DNA of 7,699 nucleotides from Bradyrhizobium sp. (GTDB lineage: Bacteria; Pseudomonadota; Alphaproteobacteria; Rhizobiales; Xanthobacteraceae). Of the stretch, positions 5,947 to 7,699 are shown piece after piece; position 1 is the stretch's first letter, and the number at the start of each line of letters is the position of its first letter. A program made the translations under genes and the position numbers. The stretch spans positions 1 through 7,699 of the forward strand of contig JAQGKC010000183.1 in the NCBI GenBank assembly GCA_028290305.1, given 5' to 3'. The notes beneath the pieces are model-generated. The model worked only from the letters and a program-made list of their open reading frames with translations. It did not search any database and was not told where the DNA came from.

Positions 5947-7077
5947 GTGCGCACGCTGATGGAGCAACAATGGGACTCAATGTCGGCGCCGGCCGTGGTT
6001 GGTCGTGAGGCCGAGTTGCGCGCTCTTGTCGAAGCTCTCAAACGCCCTGGAAGCATCGCCGAATTGGTAGCCCAGGTCGGGATGGGAAAAACGACTTTGC
6101 TCAAAAAGTTGGCGAGCGACAACGCGGCGACGTTCGACGGCGCTATCGAATACTTCAGCGGTAATCCGTCCTTCCAACCTACCGAAGCCGTAGCGGTCAT
6201 CGCCGAACGGTTCCGTGCCGTCTCCGGCCACAGTCTTTTGATCGTCGATGGGGCGGACCTAGCCGACCCCGGCCAGACACTGGAGGGGATCAGACGGCTG
6301 GAGACAGGTCCGTGGCAGTTTTCGACCGTTCTCGCAAGCCATCACGGGCTCGGACTCGGCACGCCCATCCGACTCGATCCATTGAATGCCGAATCTTTCA
6401 CCGCATTCCTCGACAGCGCCTTCGATGGGAAACTAGACCCAGAGACGATGGAAAGGCTCCGGACCGCGACACGCGGCAATCCAAGCCTAGCGCGAGTTTT
6501 GGAGGATCAGTGGCGCACGGGCCATGTGCCGGATGTCGCCGCGCTTGCGGCGCTGCTGTCTCCTTGGCACGCCCCGGGTCTGGTCGGGATGGACGGGCAG
6601 CCGCTTCGCGCTGGCGGCGAGAAGGAACGCCGGATCATTACCGACGTCCGCGTCATCAGTGACGCCTTCCTGCGCCAGGTCGCCGACAATCCCCGGCTAA
6701 TGTTCGAGATGCCGCCACGCCGTTTCGAAGAGTTCGTCGCCGAGCTCTTGGAGCGCCACGGCTACACGGTAACGCTCACGCCGCAGACGCGCGACGGCGG
6801 CAAGGACATGTACGCCGCGCGGCGGGATGATGTTGGATCGTTCCTCTATGTTGTCGAATGCAAGCGGCATGCGCCCGACCGTCCTGTCGGCGTTGGCGTC
6901 GTGCGAGCGCTGCACGGCGTGGCACAGCACGAGCGTGTCAACGCGGCGATGGTCATGACGACGTCCTATTTCAGCAAGCCAGCCCGTGAATTCGCCAACG
7001 ACCTTCGCTATCAGGTTTCCTTGAAGGAATATCTCGACCTGCGCCATTGGCTAGATCGTTACCGCAGCGGCGCCTGA
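5947..7077 (+). CDS. STAND/AAA-like ATPase fused to C-terminal Mrr restriction endonuclease domain
   Basis: The product has 376 residues from a GTG start. Residues 16-190 form a P-loop NTPase: VVGREAELRALV (17-28) is a typical lead-in, Walker A is AQVGMGKTT (42-50), Walker B is SLLIVDGAD (96-104), a sensor-like strand TVLASHHG follows, and RGNPSLARVLEDQ (176-188) matches the GNP helix of STAND-type ATPases. The first Walker A glycine is replaced by alanine (A42), while G47-K48-T49 is intact. Residues 255-360 form an Mrr domain (PF04471-like): RRFEEFVAELLERHGY (258-273), TRDGGKDMYA with D283 and D287, YVVECKR with E304 and K306, and ALHGVA and VMTTSYFSKPA. All PD-(D/E)XK catalytic residues seem present. 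Mrr domains cut DNA, often modified DNA, and the ATPase part probably gates that activity. The short lid region of about 60 residues between the domains holds no recognisable sensor repeats, so the partner encoded upstream may be the sensor, which is inference. Confidence 0.88.
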   Translation: MRTLMEQQWDSMSAPAVVGREAELRALVEALKRPGSIAELVAQVGMGKTTLLKKLASDNAATFDGAIEYFSGNPSFQPTEAVAVIAERFRAVSGHSLLIVDGADLADPGQTLEGIRRLETGPWQFSTVLASHHGLGLGTPIRLDPLNAESFTAFLDSAFDGKLDPETMERLRTATRGNPSLARVLEDQWRTGHVPDVAALAALLSPWHAPGLVGMDGQPLRAGGEKERRIITDVRVISDAFLRQVADNPRLMFEMPPRRFEEFVAELLERHGYTVTLTPQTRDGGKDMYAARRDDVGSFLYVVECKRHAPDRPVGVGVVRALHGVAQHERVNAAMVMTTSYFSKPAREFANDLRYQVSLKEYLDLRHWLDRYRSGA

Positions 7078-7342
7078 CATCAGCGCGGGTAGGAGGGTTG
7101 CATTCGGGTGTCGACCCGACGGGGGCGCGCAAGCTGGCGAAGCAAGAGGCCGCGCGTGCTGATCGGCGGTATGTTCTCTGGTGAGCTATGTTCGCGAGGG
7201 CAGGGGACAAGCGGCCGCATCTTGACGGTACGCGTGACGGTCCGGCACAAACGCGATGCCGCAAACTCTAATGCTGGCTTGGGGTTAGCCGATCAGTTGA
7301 CTATTGAGTGGGAGTGAGAGCTTCCTAGACGTCACCACGGCT
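7078..7342. other. Gap after the ATPase-Mrr gene
   Basis: The gap holds the integrase-like remnant at 7083-7184 and otherwise nothing I can assign. A 69-codon plus-strand frame (7108-7317, GTG start) is open but reads as a shadow of that remnant. No terminator-like hairpin with a T-tract follows the ATPase-Mrr stop at 7077. Confidence 0.35.
7083..7184 (+). pseudogene. Short tyrosine-integrase (P4-type) N-terminal remnant
   Basis: The frame starting at 7083 reads ARVGGLHSGVDPTGARKLAK and then QEAARADRRYVLW before a stop at 7182-7184. The GVDPxxARK-xK pattern is a hallmark of the arm-binding to core-binding boundary in P4-like phage and island integrases, which commonly read AR-x-L-L-x-x-G-(I/V)-DP-x-x-x-RK. 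Only about 34 codons survive, with no start, no core-binding or catalytic domain, and no Tyr nucleophile. Integrases often sit at island ends, so the position next to the defence-like genes fits. The match rests on one short motif, so it could be chance. Confidence 0.35.
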
Positions 7343-7516
7343 GCTTGCGAACTCCGTACCGTCAAATGATCCCAGGTTTCGGCGTGCCCTGATTTCTTTG
7401 ACAATACGTTGCTGCGCCGCTTTTCTTGCACCATCATCGCGAAGCCCTTCGGCGCGTGGGCTAGTTTTCATTGCTCGTTGCCAAAGTTCATCGATGGCTT
7501 TTTGGCAGCATGACAT
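7325..7516 (-). CDS. Small protein sharing a duplicated segment with the next gene; possibly a gene fragment
   Basis: This 63-codon frame runs from an ATG at 7516 to a TAG at 7325. It lies in the same frame as the partial gene that ends just upstream at 7532, only six codons before this ATG. The N-terminus (MSCCQKAIDELWQRAMKT) precedes a segment, EGLRDDGARKAAQQRIVKE and onwards to SFDGTEFAS, that is repeated in the upstream gene. The product is helical and basic. I recognise no family. It may be an intact duplicate small gene, or a 3' fragment left by tandem duplication. Confidence 0.35.
   Translation of the reverse strand: MSCCQKAIDELWQRAMKTSPRAEGLRDDGARKAAQQRIVKEIRARRNLGSFDGTEFASSRGDV
7343..7451. 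repeat. 109-bp direct repeat, copy 1
   Basis: This copy differs from the copy at 7583-7691 at 8 of 109 positions. The offset is exactly 240 bp, a multiple of three, and both copies are read in the same frame on the minus strand. The flanking sequence differs on both sides. Confidence 0.9.
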
Positions 7517-7531
7517 GTCGGCCGATGCCGT

Positions 7532-7699
7532 CTATATATCGGCGACTTGCTTTTCATCCAGGCCGGAGGTCAGCGGCGCCGGGCTTGCGATATCCGTACC
7601 GTCAAATGATCTCGGGTTTCGGCGTGCCGTGATTTCTTTGACAATACGTTGTTGCGCCGCTTTCCTTGCACCATCATCGCGACGCCCTTCGATTGGCCA
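7532..7699 (-). CDS. C-terminal end of an unrecognised protein, cut by window edge
   Basis: The minus strand is open from the window edge to a TAG at 7532-7534, giving the last 55 residues. They begin WPIEGRRDDGARKAAQQRIV, continue to SFDGTDIASP, and end LTSGLDEKQVADI. The central part is the duplicated segment also found in the 63-codon frame downstream. The start lies outside the window, and I recognise no family. The segment is helical and rich in Arg, Lys and Gln. Confidence 0.4.
   Translation of the reverse strand, partial: WPIEGRRDDGARKAAQQRIVKEITARRNPRSFDGTDIASPAPLTSGLDEKQVADI
7583..7691. repeat. 109-bp direct repeat, copy 2
   Basis: This is the partner of copy 1, lying 240 bp away. 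It falls inside the truncated minus-strand gene at the right edge. Similarity stops at 7691, 8 bp before the window end, so the full extent on that side is seen from copy 1, where homology also ends. Confidence 0.9.

Noticed and set aside
6507..7047. Minus-strand frames opposite the Mrr domain (6507-6689 and 6697-7047)
   Set aside because: Both are shadows of the ATPase-Mrr gene, whose motifs are clear on the plus strand.
1..7699. CRISPR array, tRNA or rRNA gene
   Set aside because: No regularly spaced short repeats, cloverleaf-like segment or rRNA-like conserved stretch was seen; the only direct repeat has two copies and is coding in character.

Overview
The window looks like an accessory (genomic-island) segment of a moderately GC-rich proteobacterium, most likely an alphaproteobacterium. 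That assignment rests on the IS1182-type transposase start, codon usage and purine-rich Shine-Dalgarno sites; no housekeeping gene is present to confirm it. Mobile-DNA debris sits on both sides: the 5' end of a transposase at the left edge, a decayed small zinc-ribbon gene next to it, and a short tyrosine-integrase-like remnant and a 109-bp imperfect duplication at the right edge.

Between the debris lie two divergent gene sets separated by about 0.3-0.45 kb (3547-4004). The leftward set reads, in transcription order: a possible 62-codon leader ORF joined by an ATGA overlap (3731-3543), a nucleoid-associated-protein (NA37/YejK-like) protein (3546-2494), a membrane protein with a large soluble N-terminal part and three predicted C-terminal helices (2531-1227), and after a 171-bp gap a small PD-(D/E)XK nuclease-like protein with a FIEIK motif (1055-657). 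The rightward set has a strong Shine-Dalgarno site and encodes a 624-residue protein with an unrecognised helical N-terminal two-thirds and a probable QxK-type nuclease-fold domain (4005-5879), followed 67 bp later by a STAND/AAA-like ATPase fused to a C-terminal Mrr restriction-endonuclease domain (5947-7077).

Inference: the locus has the look of a defence island. It holds three different putative PD-(D/E)XK nucleases, a P-loop NTPase switch, a nucleoid/DNA-binding protein and a membrane protein. I do not recognise the gene combination as a named defence system. The 624-residue protein plus the ATPase-Mrr fusion is the best candidate for an undescribed two-gene anti-invader system, and NA37 plus the three-helix membrane protein is a second, possibly independent, candidate. 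Whether the two sets act together or merely sit side by side cannot be decided from the sequence alone.
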